A stretch of DNA of 64,000 nt from contig NC_079136.1 in the NCBI RefSeq assembly GCF_945859705.1, positions 98,579,120 through 98,643,119 of the forward strand. The letters run 5' to 3'. Within the stretch, counting starts at the first letter, position 1, and every line of letters begins with the position of its first letter. The stretch comes from Episyrphus balteatus. Lineage: Eukaryota > Arthropoda > Insecta > Diptera > Syrphidae. The translations under genes and the position numbers were made by a program. Of this stretch, positions 33,606 through 46,600 are shown piece by piece. Below the pieces are notes generated by a model. That model did no database searches, was not told the origin of the DNA, and saw nothing but the letters and a program-made list of their open reading frames with translations.

Positions 33606-35543
33606 ATTATAGGATCATTTAAAGCCAAAGAAACTTTGATAGTATAAAAATGCTTTTAACACGATACCTAAGATAGTATCTTGTAAAACCTGTAAAATTT
33701 AATATTGTCAAATGACAGAAAATAATAACTCATACCCAATAAGTTAAAAGTCTGCTCTGATGTAAGCATAAAAATCCATGGCAAACTTACCTAAAAAGAA
33801 AAAAAAAAGTATTGTTTAGTTGTTATTCAATCAAAATTATCAAAATAATACTAAAAATAAAAAAAAAATCAAATGCCATATTATTATCCCTAGCAAGTGC
33901 CTCCGTTAAAAGCTTAAGTAAACACTTCGTTAACCAATTAATTTGGGTTACAATTCAGATTGGTAGCTATACACAGAGAAACACCAGCTAGTGTATATAC
34001 ACTTTACAATAGAAGTTTCGAGAGAAAGTTCGAAGTAACAATTCATGATAAAAATCTTTGATACCAGGAGGCAAATAACAGAGCTATACAACAGCTCAGT
34101 ATAGTAACAAGTAGTTTTTCAATGCCTGCACCACAGCTCACATTAACTTTATAGTAGGACGCGTGCAGTGGCATTCAAGAGTATATAACAAGACATCAAA
34201 CGGCAACAAGCCGTTCATTCCTTGGGATGATCATGATAAAATCTTTGCCCCGAAATTGTATCGCTAACAGAGATCCAACATCTTAACAAACAAGAGTTTG
34301 TACCGTGGCAATGTTGGATGTTGTGTTGTTTGGGTGATGAAGGTGGGCGGTTGCGTGCATGTTAATCCAATTTGTTTCTTGTTGACTTTACAAGTCAGCC
34401 AGTAGTTGTTATGGCTTAGTATTTCGATGTTCGACAAAATCTAATAAGACATAATGATAAGTGATGCTATATAGAAAATGGTGAATGGTGGCACAATTGT
34501 GATCGGTCATAATGTGTGTTATATGTTGAATTGAGCCTATAAGGTGGAATTTCAAACCGAAAGAAATTTCATCAAGTTGCTGTCGTATATCGTTGCAATT
34601 GAATGGAAAATTTATAAGTTTACTGTTTGTTTTGTCAGTTATAAATTATTATTATTTCTGCTGACATGTACCGTCATTTTTTGTTGAATAGTAGTTAGGT
34701 ACTGTCAGTTTGTAAAAGTCAAGAAAAAATCACCAAGGCAAGGAACACTTTTTCAATTGCCGTTCTCATACATATAAATGTGGTGTTAACTGAATATATT
34801 GAATAAGTACCTTACTGGTAAACCAAAAAGTAGACAACTAAATTGTGGTTTAAAATATTTACAATCGTTTTTCGTAAACAAAAAAGTTTCTATTGCTAAA
34901 TAGAAGTATCTGTATGTATCAAGAGAATATTGAAATGTTTCAAGTTACAATATTTGATTTTGAAATAAATTTGGTGATGCACAACTAATGAACTTAAATG
35001 GGCCAAAATTGTTTGTGGTTAGAATATTAGCAAAAGGTTTTTTTTTGCATTTATAAATAAGATATTAACCACAAATTGGATTTAATACAGGATTGATATA
35101 GTATAAAGTTATAGGATCCAATTTAAAAAGGGTGTTAATGTTGTTAATAGAAACTGAAACTTAAGTAGAATCGAATAGAAGAAACCTACTTTTTAATTTT
35201 TTTTTAATTGGAACAAACAACTTGATTGTGGTTTGGGGTGTTAGGAAGTTTAAAAGCTTATACCAATTTAAGGGATCGAAAAAGTAATTCTTTGTCTTGC
35301 AAGAAAAATCAATCGTATCCAACTATGTGAATGTCGTAAGCCTCTTTTCTGTAACGCACTTATCGACACGTAGCATTCTAGCTTTCGGACAGGAAGGTTC
35401 AAATGTAGATCAAATCTTGAACGTCAAATAAACAACGTCAGTGCAGTGTACGGTCTGACTTCATATGCTTGAAAATTGCCAGATTTTAAAAACAAAATTT
35501 TAAATTCCTTGAAGAAGTTTTGTGAAACACATAGATTTTATCA
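33606..35543. other. Intronic sequence, nothing recognised
   Basis: The part near 33.95-34.35 kb is somewhat GC-richer and could be regulatory, but I see no exon with splice sites, RNA gene or element boundary. Confidence 0.45.
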
Positions 35544-35546
35544 TAA

Positions 35547-36938
35547 CACTGGTCTGCAAGGAAATCCTCCTTTAAATAAAACTATACTTTTCTTAAGGAT
35601 TTTTGTATGCTGATTCCGAATCTGAAGTCGGATTAGACGTAGCACGTCACGTTTTTTTTAGATATTCCCGTTAGAAAATCTCAAAAACCCATTTTGTTGC
35701 TGTTTTCGAAGAAATATTTTGGCACAATGTAATCTTTTTCAATTAAAATTGATACGGTTTATGAAAGAACTTATTTTTTTCTTTCAAATTCAATTTCAAT
35801 CTTCTCAATATCTCTTTTCTTCTCCAAGATATCTTAATTTAAGTAAGTTTAGTAGGTTTGGCATATCATACCATAAAGAAACTGATCTCTAAAAATTAAT
35901 ATATCTTTCTCCCTAGAACAAAAGTATACTTTTCTAATGGACTTTAGTGTGCTGATTTTGAATCCAAACTCAAAAAATTTCGGTCAGCTCTTGATTTTGT
36001 GATACTTTAAAGCGAATATCTTAAAATCCTGACGTGATAGAATTTTTTTGACTTCGGATTCTAACTCACCACATCAAAAACTTAAGGAAAAGTGTACTAT
36101 TGTTTCTAGGAGGAACAAATCTGAAGCTTTACAAGGTAGTTTATCGAATAGTTTATTACAAATAAGATTTTTCTAAATAGAAAAATAGTATATAAAATTA
36201 CAAAACACGTAAAAATTTTGTTTAATGTATTTTATTTTGGTTTTCTTTACATATTTGACTTTTTAAATATAATGGGCATTGATATTTTACATTTTCCTTA
36301 ATTAAGGTGCTTTTGTTCATGTAGGATTTACTAAAAAGTGAAGGATTTCGAAATGTCTGCTTTTTTTGTCAATCAGTATTTTTAAAAATGAGTAAACATG
36401 AATGTAAAAGAACATATTTGGTGTTAATTGATAAGTCATATCGTCGGTGAAACCAGAAAAGTGTGTAACTCCAAATTTTCTGAAAATGAGATTTGAATGC
36501 CATCTGTTAGACAAACCTAATATCTACCGTTCCTTAAACTCATAATCCCCTTAAAGTTCATAGTTTTTATTTTATTAGCAAATTAGAAAATGAAAACTCA
36601 TACAAATGCCTTCAAAACGATTTTGTTTTTTTGCTCTCCTATAAAATTTGCTAAAATGGAGTTACACACTTTTCTGGTTTCACCGACGATATTATGAAGA
36701 ATAAGTCCTCCAAATTTGAGCTCAATGCGACAAATGGTTTTAATTTTATACAAGTTCAAATGAATCAAAAAGGGTGATTTTTTAGAAACTACTCACATTT
36801 TTCAAAAATCATTTTTACAAAAATGGTACCTGATAGAATTTTTCTGAAACCAGATTTAGATTCAGGAAAGTCTAATCTTTCATAATATCAAAAAATTATT
36901 TGAAGGAGAAAAAAAAAGTTAAATTTTGCAGACCAGTG
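35547..36938. mobile_element. Non-autonomous DNA element with CACTGGTCTGCAA ends
   Basis: The terminal inverted repeat CACTGGTCTGCAA is at 35547-35559 and its reverse complement at 36926-36938. The flanks are TAA on both sides (35544-35546 and 36939-36941), a 3-bp target-site duplication. CACTG termini with a 3-bp duplication suggest a CACTA-type (EnSpm) relationship. PIF/Harbinger elements also prefer TWA targets, so the superfamily is open. The interior shows repeated mirrored words about AAGTATACTTTTCT and GATTCCGAATCTGAAGTC, as well as a perfect 36-bp inverted repeat. There is no transposase. Confidence 0.72.
36438..36692. repeat. Perfect 36-bp inverted repeat with 183-bp loop
   Basis: The segment 36438-36473, which contains TCGTCGGTGAAACCAG, is repeated exactly in reverse complement at 36657-36692. 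It lies inside the CACTGG-ended element. The exact match suggests recent origin or sequence conversion between the arms. Confidence 0.88.
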
Positions 36939-36941
36939 TAA

Positions 36942-39892
36942 TTAATATTCCACTTTTAAAATGTGAATTTTTTATATTTATACTTTTTGTCTTTGTTTTT
37001 TATTTACTCAATTTCAATACTTTTTCCCAATACAAAATACTTCGGATAAGCTTTCTTTTTTTCACATATTTAAATGTCTTCTCAAACATATTTCTTAAAA
37101 TAAAACTTAATGAACATGAACATTTACTATATCGTCTTATCAGACAGACGCAATACCAACAACAACTGTCACATAAATATCGATGATGGGATAGTGAGAA
37201 ATATGATCAACATGAGCAATGTCAAAGATCGACCTAATTATTCCTCTATGCATGATTTCTTTTTAAAGACATTTAATACCAACAAACATTATGAACATTT
37301 TTTACATAGAAAAAAATCTTTTAACACATCAAAATCAGACATCACCAATAATATTATTAAAAATTATACTTTTCTTTTTTTTTCTCTCTCTCTTTCATTG
37401 CCTTCCGTTAATGTAACTCATACAAAAAAAAAAAGCTGAAAAAGCGTAATACTATACAATTTTATAGGAGGATGCGTTTATTTAAAGACTACAAAGTATT
37501 TTACACACACTTTCATCATTGAACTCAACGGATGCATACGATTGTCGATTTACTTTGTTTTGGTCTAACTTATGGCAAGAGGCTATAATATGCAACATTT
37601 TGTATAATGGAGATAAAGTGATGAATGAGTTTTTCTTATCGATGATCTACTCAATCACGTTCAAATAATTTCACACATAAAGTGTTGTTTGGAAACAAGC
37701 GCATTTGGAAGATGAACATTTTTTCCGCAATTTCAAAATTATCAACTATACTTAGGTTCCAAGAAGAAAACTAAAAATTCTTTGCAACGTTTATTTGTTT
37801 ACATTAATTAGTTCATTGTCTTAAATATTGCTATTGGATAAAAGGGAATGAACTTCGTAAGAAATTAACAAAATTTATTCGTTTAGTTGTTTGTGCCATC
37901 AATATTTCCTGTAAAAAAACTGAAGAAAACACAAAATGTATCACAATAACCGCAAATGTTTACAAAATTATGCAAATAAACGCAAGAAGGCGTTCATGTT
38001 TATCACCTAGAAAACTTCCTTATAACTGTCTCATTAAACCAAAAATGATTTCCCTTGTGACTTTGCACTCATAAAAAAATATTTTATTGCAATCTCTGTT
38101 TCAAAAACACATCAGTATTTACAAGGAGTCGTTAATCTTCGTTCCAATTTTTTTTTTTTGTTCTTTCGCCCTCTATTCTATACGTATGTATTACCGTATG
38201 TTTTTTTGTTCTCTTTGTGAACGTAAAAAAAATTTTAATTTCGCAATAAAAAAACACAATAGAAAATTATGAGCAAAATAAACTTCGCACAAAATTGGAT
38301 GGTTAGCACTTTATGTGTGAACATAAAAACGCTAATAATTTGGGGAGACATGTAGCAAAGATGCAAATTTTTCTAAAATCTTCAAAGCCGTTTTTTTTTT
38401 AGTGCTGCTGAGAGTGACTGCCATGTAAATGCAGTAAAGTAATGGCACAACAATATTTTAAATGATGGCTTTTATGAAAATACATAATACTAAAGTGATA
38501 AAGATCGAACATTTTTTTGCTTATACTATCACTTCAAGTTTTGGGCGCCAGACAAGTGCAAAGATAGAGGCCAATAAAAGTTTAAGAAGTCAGTTCTCAT
38601 ATGCTTCAACTTTGTTAGCCTCGACTGTAATTTAATAAATGAAAAGGATTACATAACGATTTTATATTTAAAAAAAAAGGTTACACATACACCACAGCGA
38701 CCCTCTTAGTTTGCTCTAATTTAATTACTGACTAAATAGTAAAACAACTTGACTTTTTTCTGACCATTAAGTAGCTGTCAAAATCATACTATTTCACTTT
38801 TAAAATTAAATGAAGCCTGTTAAAAGACCACGTTTAAACTTTTTAACTCGATCATCAGTAAGTCAAAAATTGGTTTCGTGATTCGTAGGTATGTTGGAAT
38901 TATTTATGCTTTGTTTGTAGTTTATCTGAAAATTATCTCAATTTTATTCAACTAAAGTTTGTTTAGCTTGAAAAGACTGTAAATTGTACAATACACATAC
39001 CTCGTATGACTTACACCTTACAAACAACGATTTCTCACAAGCTTTTAAAGATTTATCTACACAAAGTTTATAAAACTCGATCTAAAAGTAAGCATTATTT
39101 TTTCCAACCAAAAATAAAAATACAGTACTGGAGTATTTAAAAATGAAATTGCAATGTAAACATACTTTTTTTTAAAGCACAGCAATAATGTAAATTTGGT
39201 TGATTTACACAATTTTGCTTGTTTAAGTAGACCAACTTGTCCATTAAATAAAGAAAAAAATCATAAATGAACATACGTAATTTTCGTTTGCCAACTGGCA
39301 AGGAGTAGGTACAACTTTTTTCGCAGCGCCGACAGATATAATGTTGACTCTGTACTCAAATCCTCAAAACCACCTACAAAAAATGAAAAAAATTCAACAC
39401 CATACACAAACAATTAGACAAAACAAGACAAAATTCAAAGAAAAACATATGTTTCCGTGTCCGGATTATGGTCGTTCGGGGAAAGAGTAGGTATGTGCGA
39501 TGCTTTAAGTTTCAAACATTTCGTCTGGTTATTAATTGCCACAGTAATTATAGGTGAAGGAGGTGAAATACTCGCACAGAAGCTTTTTTTCCAGAGTAAT
39601 TGGCCGTTTATCTAAACAGAGGAGATGAGATCAGATGAAACGAGACGAGTCGGTAATCTCCCACACAAAGTTGCGGTTTGAAATATTGGTTTTGCTTAGT
39701 GTAAAATAAATAAACATTTCAAAAACATGATTTTTAGTGATGCAATAAAGAAAGACATATTATAAATAAAACCTATCAATCACAAATAATAATTCAACAA
39801 GACGCAATGGGCTTTGTATTTTTGTATTTAGTGCAAAAAATAAATTTATTTATACCTACAGTTTGGGAAAAATGTTTGAAACTAAAATATAC
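36942..39892. other. AT-rich intronic sequence, no supported gene
   Basis: Frames at 36926-37186 and 37110-37439 have low-complexity composition and no domain. A (CT) run near 37383 is a short microsatellite. The rest shows no recognised structure. Confidence 0.45.
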
Positions 39893-40440
39893 TTTTAAGA
39901 AATTAATGAATTGATAAATTAATGAATCAATGAAACAATGAATTAATGAATTGATAAATTAATGAATCAATGAATTAATGATCTAATGAATTAACCCTCT
40001 GTCGGCACACGGGTGCGAATTTGGTAATACAAGAATAAAAAGTGGTCACAAAAAAGTGTCCTTATAAGAAAGAAAATACATTTTTTGGAATTGTGGTTAC
40101 AATATTCGAATTCCTCGGAAAGTTCTACATCAATTTCATATATGATTCTCCATAAAATAGTGAGACCCAAAAAAGTTCTAGCGCTATGAAAAAGTATAAA
40201 CCTAATTCGCAAAAAAGAGGTGTGCCTACAGAGGGTTAATGAATTAATGATTTAAGGAATTAATGAATCAATGATTTAATGAATCAATGAATTAACGAAT
40301 TAATTAATTAAGTAATGAATTAATGAATTGATGAACTAATGAATTAATAAACTTAAAAAATAATGAAAAAATAATTTAATGATTTAATGAATAAATTAAT
40401 TGAGGATTTAATGAATTAATATTTTAATATCTCTCAAAAC
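39893..40440. repeat. AATTAATG-type minisatellite, interrupted
   Basis: Words of the form AATTAATG, AATCAATG and AATTGATA recur in mostly 8-bp steps on both sides of a 241-bp insertion at 39995-40235. The repeat decays towards 40440 into longer, less regular units. The array supplies many TTAA sites. Confidence 0.85.
39995..40235. mobile_element. piggyBac-type MITE, 241 bp
   Basis: The ends are CCCTCTGTCGGCACAC on the left and the reverse complement of CCCTCTGTAGGCACAC on the right. They are flanked by TTAA at 39991-39994 and 40236-40239. TTAA duplication plus CCCT-starting termini is the signature of piggyBac-family transposition. Subterminal GCGAATTNGGT is also mirrored. There is no coding capacity, so movement would depend on a transposase elsewhere. 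Confidence 0.9.
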
Positions 40441-41648
40441 TTGAATAACAAAAGAATGAATGATTGTTTCTATTGTTGCATCATTTCTAGAAACAAATTG
40501 TAAATTTGCTAATTTAATTTTTTTTTTATTTCATCCTACAATACAAACATTTTAGAAATCCAATCATCTTTCGTGTCTGCCCTTCATCATTCCCAAAAAC
40601 TTTATCACTTCCCCATTTTTGTTCTCAACACAAAATTCTTCAATGCCAATTCTATGTCCTATCTACTGGCAATCATGTTAACAGGCCATCTAACGGTCCT
40701 TTTCTTTTTTTCTTTCGATACCACATTCCCGACATCTATACCTCCATCTATCCAAAACCTCAGTATAAAATTCCTCACAAGACTTTTTCAAAATTACCTG
40801 CCCATGTTCTATCTGCAGCTTATTAATCAGCTAAGTACATGTTACCGGGTAGCTATACAGCTTCTCTCTTATACCTAATACCAGAAAGCCTTAGCCTCCA
40901 AGTAATCAAGATATTATCGTGTCACAAAGCTAGGATCTAACGCATTTCCTTGTACCAAATTGAGGAACGTGTTTCACTTTGGTGTACATAGTCGGGGACA
41001 AGGTGATGGTATAAAGGAAAGCTAGCTATTCACACCCATATAAATAAAGATGAAGATGAAACCAGCGCAGCGCCCGAATAAATGCTTGAATTCATTTTGA
41101 ACATCTCACGATGTATTGCCGGCATTTCTCTGTGGTGTTGTATTTTGCATCTAGAAGATACTTTATACTAAAGTTTGTTTCATATGAAAAAAAAAAGTGT
41201 CGTGTATTTTTTTTTCTGCTGGGACAATGTATCAGAGATACGAGTTTGTTATTCTTATTTTTTTTTTTTTTTTTTATTTTGTGTATTTTAAGTATGGGAT
41301 GCGATTAGCGGCTGTCAGAAAAAAAAAACATCGAAACGATACAAATTGCAGATGATGCTCTCTGTCACAATGGCACATTATGCACACAACAACTCAGTGT
41401 AGTGGCGCTGAAACTGTGTCTTCTGACTGATTTATTAGGTGTTGTGGGATCACATTCAGGGTGCAAGTGTCAGTGTCATTAATCACCAATAAGAAAAGAG
41501 TAGCAAATAAATATTTACAATAATTGATAAGGGGGATTATTTAATATTTGTTTAAACTTGTTGACTCGAAAATGAAATGCACTGTTGGACCTTTATATTT
41601 AATGGGATATAAAAGATTGGCAAAGGAAGTAGCTGTCCAAAACAGCGA
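40441..41648. other. Intronic sequence, no supported gene
   Basis: An open frame at 40573-40878 begins with GTG and lacks recognisable domains. A T-run near 41260-41275 and scattered AT-rich tracts are the only features. Confidence 0.45.
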
Positions 41649-41651
41649 TAA

Positions 41652-43672
41652 CACGGTGTAACACTCAAAAAATACGCGGGCGGAGACCTATCAGGTTTTG
41701 TAGAGCTAGTCGCACTGAATACGAAACGGTATTTGAAAATCCCCTAACACCCCCAAAATCTGAAGTTACGGGCAAAAAACGGTTTTTTAGACCTTCACCC
41801 ATTGAAAAAATTCTAGCTTCGACAATTTTTTACCCATTTTCGATTTTTTTACAGTTTCTGATAGAAGATAAATGTACCTTTTTAACAATATATAAAACAT
41901 TTAACTCGGTTGAACCACTTAGAATTTATAAGCTGTCAAAGTTCAAAAATTCAATTTTTTTTGTCATTTGCTCAACTTCGGCATCAAGTTATAGTACATG
42001 TTTTCAAAACAACATGCTATTTAAAAAATATATTCTAAGACTATATCTATTTCCCAATTAATCGAGGTATTTTTTATGAAAATCACTTCAAAAATGGCTT
42101 AGAAAAAAATTTTTTTCGATTTCAACCCAGATACAGAAATTCGAACTTTTAGGTATAGAACAAAAATGTTGTTTCGGCACGTAGTAGGATAACTTGGGCG
42201 CCAGGATTTGATAACGGGTTTTTGTAGAGGAGTTCAATACAAACATTTTTTTCTTTGGGAGGGGGGTCTATCTCTCCCCGTTTAGGTGGGAGGGGCATTT
42301 TTCTAAAAAAAAAATTATCAAAATAAAAAAAATTATTAAAAAACAACGGCAACACTTGCAGTAAAAAATGATACCATTTCCGAAAGGCAAAATTGTACAT
42401 TTGATTGTAATTTTTAAATCAATATAATATAACCAATGGTTTTTGAAATAATCGATTTCAGAGTTAAAAATAGGCGAAAAAAAAAATTTTTAAACTCATT
42501 TTATACTATTTTTGTCCAGACTGTGAATTTTAGTAAAAAACTCACTCACACAGAAAACTGCCTCAATTGATTCCTTATCGAACCGTGAAAACTATATGTT
42601 TCTATGTCTTCTAGTTTTTGAGAAAATTGAAAAATAAAAACAAAAAATATTTTGAAAAAAGAAAAATCTGATAAAATAATTTTTCAATTTTCTCAAAAAC
42701 TAGAAGACATAGAAACATATAGTTTTCACGGTTCGATAAGGAATCAATTGAGGCAGTTTTCTGTGTGAGTGAGTTTTTTACTAAAATTCACAGTCTGGAC
42801 AAAAATAGTATAAAATGAGTTTAAAAATTTTTTTTTTCGCCTATTTTTAACTTTGAAATCGATTATTTCAAAAACTATTGGTTATATTATATTGATTTAA
42901 AAATTAGAATCAAATGTACAATTTTGCCTTTCGGAAATGGTATCATTTATTACTGCAAGTGTTGCCGTTGTTTTTTAATAATTTTTTTTATTTTGATAAT
43001 TTTTTTTTTAGAAAAATGCCCCTCCCACCTAAACGGGGAGAGATAGACCCCCCTCCCAAAGAAAAAAATGTTTGTATTGAACTCCTCTACAAAAACCCGT
43101 TATCAAATCCTGGCGCCCAAGTTATCCTACTACGTGCCGAAACAACATTTTTGTTCTATACCTAAAAGTTCGAATTTCTGTATCTGGGTTGAAATCGAAA
43201 AAAATTTTTTTCTAAGCCATTTTTGAAGTGATTTTCATAAAAAATACCTCGATTAATTGGGAAATAGATATAGTCTTAGAATATATTTTTTAAATAGCAT
43301 GTTGTTTTGAAAACATGTACTATAACTTGATGCCGAAGTTGGGCAAATGACAAAAAAAATTGAATTTTTGAACTTTGACAGCTTATAAATTCTAAGTGGT
43401 TCAACCGAGTTAAATGTTTTATATATTGTTAAAAAGGTACATTTATCTTCTATCAGAAACTGTAAAAAAATCGAAAATGGGTAAAAAATTGTCGAAGCTA
43501 GAATTTTTTCAATGGGTGAAGGTCCAAAAAACCGTTTTTTGCCCGTAACTCCAGATTTTGGGGGTGTTAGGGGATTTTCAAATACCGTTTCGTATTCAGT
43601 GCGACTAGCTCTACAAAACCTGATAGGTCTCCGCCTGCGTATATTTTAAAACCTCATTTTTGTAACACCGTG
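41652..43672. mobile_element. Near-perfect 2-kb palindromic (foldback) element
   Basis: The two arms, about 41673-42635 and 42679-43641, are reverse complements at a constant coordinate sum of 85314, so no net indel is needed across ~960 bp. By eye I count about eight to ten mismatches. The loop is only 43 bp (42636-42678). Beyond the main arms, CACGGTGTAAC (41652-41662) is mirrored at 43662-43672 with one mismatch, after an asymmetric spacer. The flanks are TAA on both sides (41649-41651 and 43673-43675), a probable 3-bp target duplication. Two mirrored 83-codon frames (42149-42400 minus, 42914-43165 plus) come from the same arm sequence and are probably not genes. A transcript through the element would form a very long double-stranded RNA. 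Confidence 0.9.
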
Positions 43673-43675
43673 TAA

Positions 43676-46600
43676 TTTTAATTGAAGTGACTTCTGAACT
43701 GTCAAAATCTCATTTAAACGAAATGACATTTGCATTTAAACAAGTTCACTAAATTGCAACAATATGAATAGTCCCTTAATTAATGCTATACACAAAGAGA
43801 GAAAACTAGGTGATAAACAAACTTTTCCGTCCCTATATGGCAGGACTTTATTGCCATTTTAGCATGACACACAGCGTTGTTTATGGAATTTGACAGTGTC
43901 GCCATTTTACTTAAACGTCATTTTTTGTTATGTTATAAAACCAACACAAAAAAATAAAATGTTTTACAGGAACTATGAACAAACGACAATTTATAGTGAA
44001 ATCAATGTTTAAGACTTAAGCCTAATGTCACTTTCACTTAGAGGATTGTAAATTTTGATTGTCATCAAGTGAAAGCGTGTACACATTGATATGTGAGACA
44101 ATTTTGTTGTGTGAGTGTGTTGCATATTTTTCTTGCACTAGTTCTGGGTAACTTTATCGAGTGCAAAACGCCAAACGCAATTCATTAATCGTTTGTGCAA
44201 AATCCCATCACATCACAACGAACGGTCGTTGGTCGGTTGGCTGGCTTAGTGCGCGGCGGCGATATATAGACTCATCTTAAATGGGTAACCCAACCATATG
44301 CTACCACAAGTCTAAGGAGAATATTTATCTTGTAAGGTGTTTTTTTTTTTTCTTTTCATTTTTAAGATGCAACATTTTTGATATGGAAAATTAAAAGAGG
44401 GGGGATTAAGTATTTAATTGCAGAGATATGACATGACAAGTAGGATTCCATTTGGAGAAGTTAAAGAAATCAGGGACATTACTGACTTATTGAGTTGACA
44501 TGTAACGCGTGGTATGGTGAATATTTTTGATTATCTGCATATACGACAAATATAGAGAGGAAATTTAGATTTTTTGGCATGGCGTCTTATGTGGTTCTTT
44601 ATACGGTCAGAATGAGGATTACTGGAGTGCAAGATGACAGAAGAGAAAGGACAAATTTATATTAACAAATCGACTTAAAATTGACAATATTTAAAGGAAT
44701 GGTGAGTTCGTTATAATTTATAAGGTCATGTTGGAGAGTTAGAAGAAACAAAATTTTCTTTGGTTGTATATATACGAATGACAAATTGAGGAAATTTTCA
44801 TAGTGTTCTTGCTTGTCATTTTTCTATCCATTGTAAGAGGGTCTAAGCTTCAAAGATTTTGTAAGTAAAATAAATGGATTCAGCCAGTCTCACACAGAGA
44901 AAAAGATCACCTAAAATTAAGCGGTTTTTTCCGAGTAAGTGCCAGATTCCTGTGATCACAAGAAATTCTTCTTGCGTGCTAACTAGTACAAATAGCGCGG
45001 CTGAAAAAACTTAAGGACTCAACCCATAGAATCCGTCGAGTGCTTTGCGGCTATCAATCCATCGATGTTGCTTTTTGACAGCTCACTTCTTCTAATTTCC
45101 AGGTTTGTTCGATTCTTTTTCGCTGAAAGTGCATTTAGTTCTGATGTGCACTAAGATCTGACTTTTTCTGATGTAAATAATTTTTAACTATTAACGTTGA
45201 TCTTTTTTTTTAATTAAATAAAATGCACAACTGGATCTAGCGAAGGTTCTTGCTCCTCATTTGCTTGGATTGTTTTCAGTTGAACCCTACAACAGAATTC
45301 AGATATCTTATTGAATTCAGAAATGTTACTTTTATAACAATTTCTTCAACGAACAATGAAAGTTCACAATTTATAAGATCGGAGCAGAAAAAAACACAGT
45401 TCTAAGTTCTGACATTCCCCGGTGTCTACTTAGAAAAAAAAATCGAACTGATGTTTTTTTTTTTGACAACTGATGTCAACGGATCTGACGGATTGAAAAG
45501 TTGAAAGTTCAGCTACTTTTTCCGTCGCGTCCATCTGATCCATCGCATAGGGGCTGGCTATCATAAGAACGTATGCATTTTATCGGGCTGTTAGTTGAAA
45601 ACTTCCACGTAACGCACGTGACGGATTCTTTAGATTGCGCTCTTTAAACACATTTCATTTTTGGGAGCAGGCAGCTGAATGCGCTCGATGAAGCAGTAGT
45701 TTGATTTCTAAAGCTTTCAGAGTTAGATTGAGTATGTACAACACAATGGGGGATTACGCTTTGGTATCTTCCTACGACACCTCTCTGTCAACGCACAAGA
45801 ATTTCATTTTATAGGAGATTGCCGCAGCGTCATCGGAAATGTAGTAAAAATCAAACCTCTACCTCATCGAACGCAAGTGCCCACCGAGTCTAATAAAGTT
45901 TCCAAAGCTCATAAATATATGTAGGAACATAACTTTAACAAACGAGGTGTTGTAAGAAACGAAAAAGAAACTTAATATTTTCTTAACGTCAATATAAAGA
46001 TGTCAACACAAATAGTCCAAAAAAGGAAATATTAATGATATTCCAAAAAAGTCGTTCCCTTTTATATTCCCAATGTATTTGACTATTTGAGCGGGAAAAA
46101 CTTTTTGAATTTCAAATTCTTCGTAAAACATGTGTTCTTCAGTGAGTTATAAATAAAAAGTCTACAAAACTATATAAAGCTTCTAGTTTAAGGTAGGTAT
46201 CAGATATTCATCTCCATCTCAATGTGTCATGAGTGACAGAAAAAACTCTAACTTCCGAATGGCTTTATATTTGTTTACAATATATTATTCTCAATGTGTC
46301 CAAAGAAAAGTGAAAACAAACATACAAAAAGAAGTTAAATATTTATAAATTAAAATCTGAACAATGAATCTATTATACACAAATAAATAGCCTTCGGGTG
46401 AAACATTTTTTGTCTTCTCCTGTTTCCACTTGAAGATTTAAAAAACAAAACACAGAAGAAGCAAGCAAAAACATAAACCTACAAAACACCTTTTGTGCGT
46501 GCAAGAAGTTACCTACTTATGGTATTTCCAGAAGTATGTTTACACGAAGTGGATATGGTTGCTTACCTTTTGCAGTACTATTCAGCAAAAAAAAAATACT

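Noticed and set aside
37110..37439. 109-codon plus-strand frame
   Set aside because: Composition is asparagine/serine/leucine-rich and low-complexity, as expected from AT-rich DNA; there is no domain.
40573..40878. 101-codon plus-strand frame with a hydrophobic stretch
   Set aside because: It starts with GTG, T-rich DNA explains the hydrophobic residues, and no family is recognised.
42149..43165. Two matching 83-codon frames, one on each strand, differing by one residue
   Set aside because: They are the same sequence read in the two arms of the palindrome. The peptide is rich in F, N, K and P with no domain, so this is mirrored DNA and not a duplicated gene.
44890..44910. CACACAGAGAAAAAG, similar to the 431-bp MITE terminus
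   Set aside because: No matching right end or internal MITE sequence follows, so the match is probably chance or a tiny relic.
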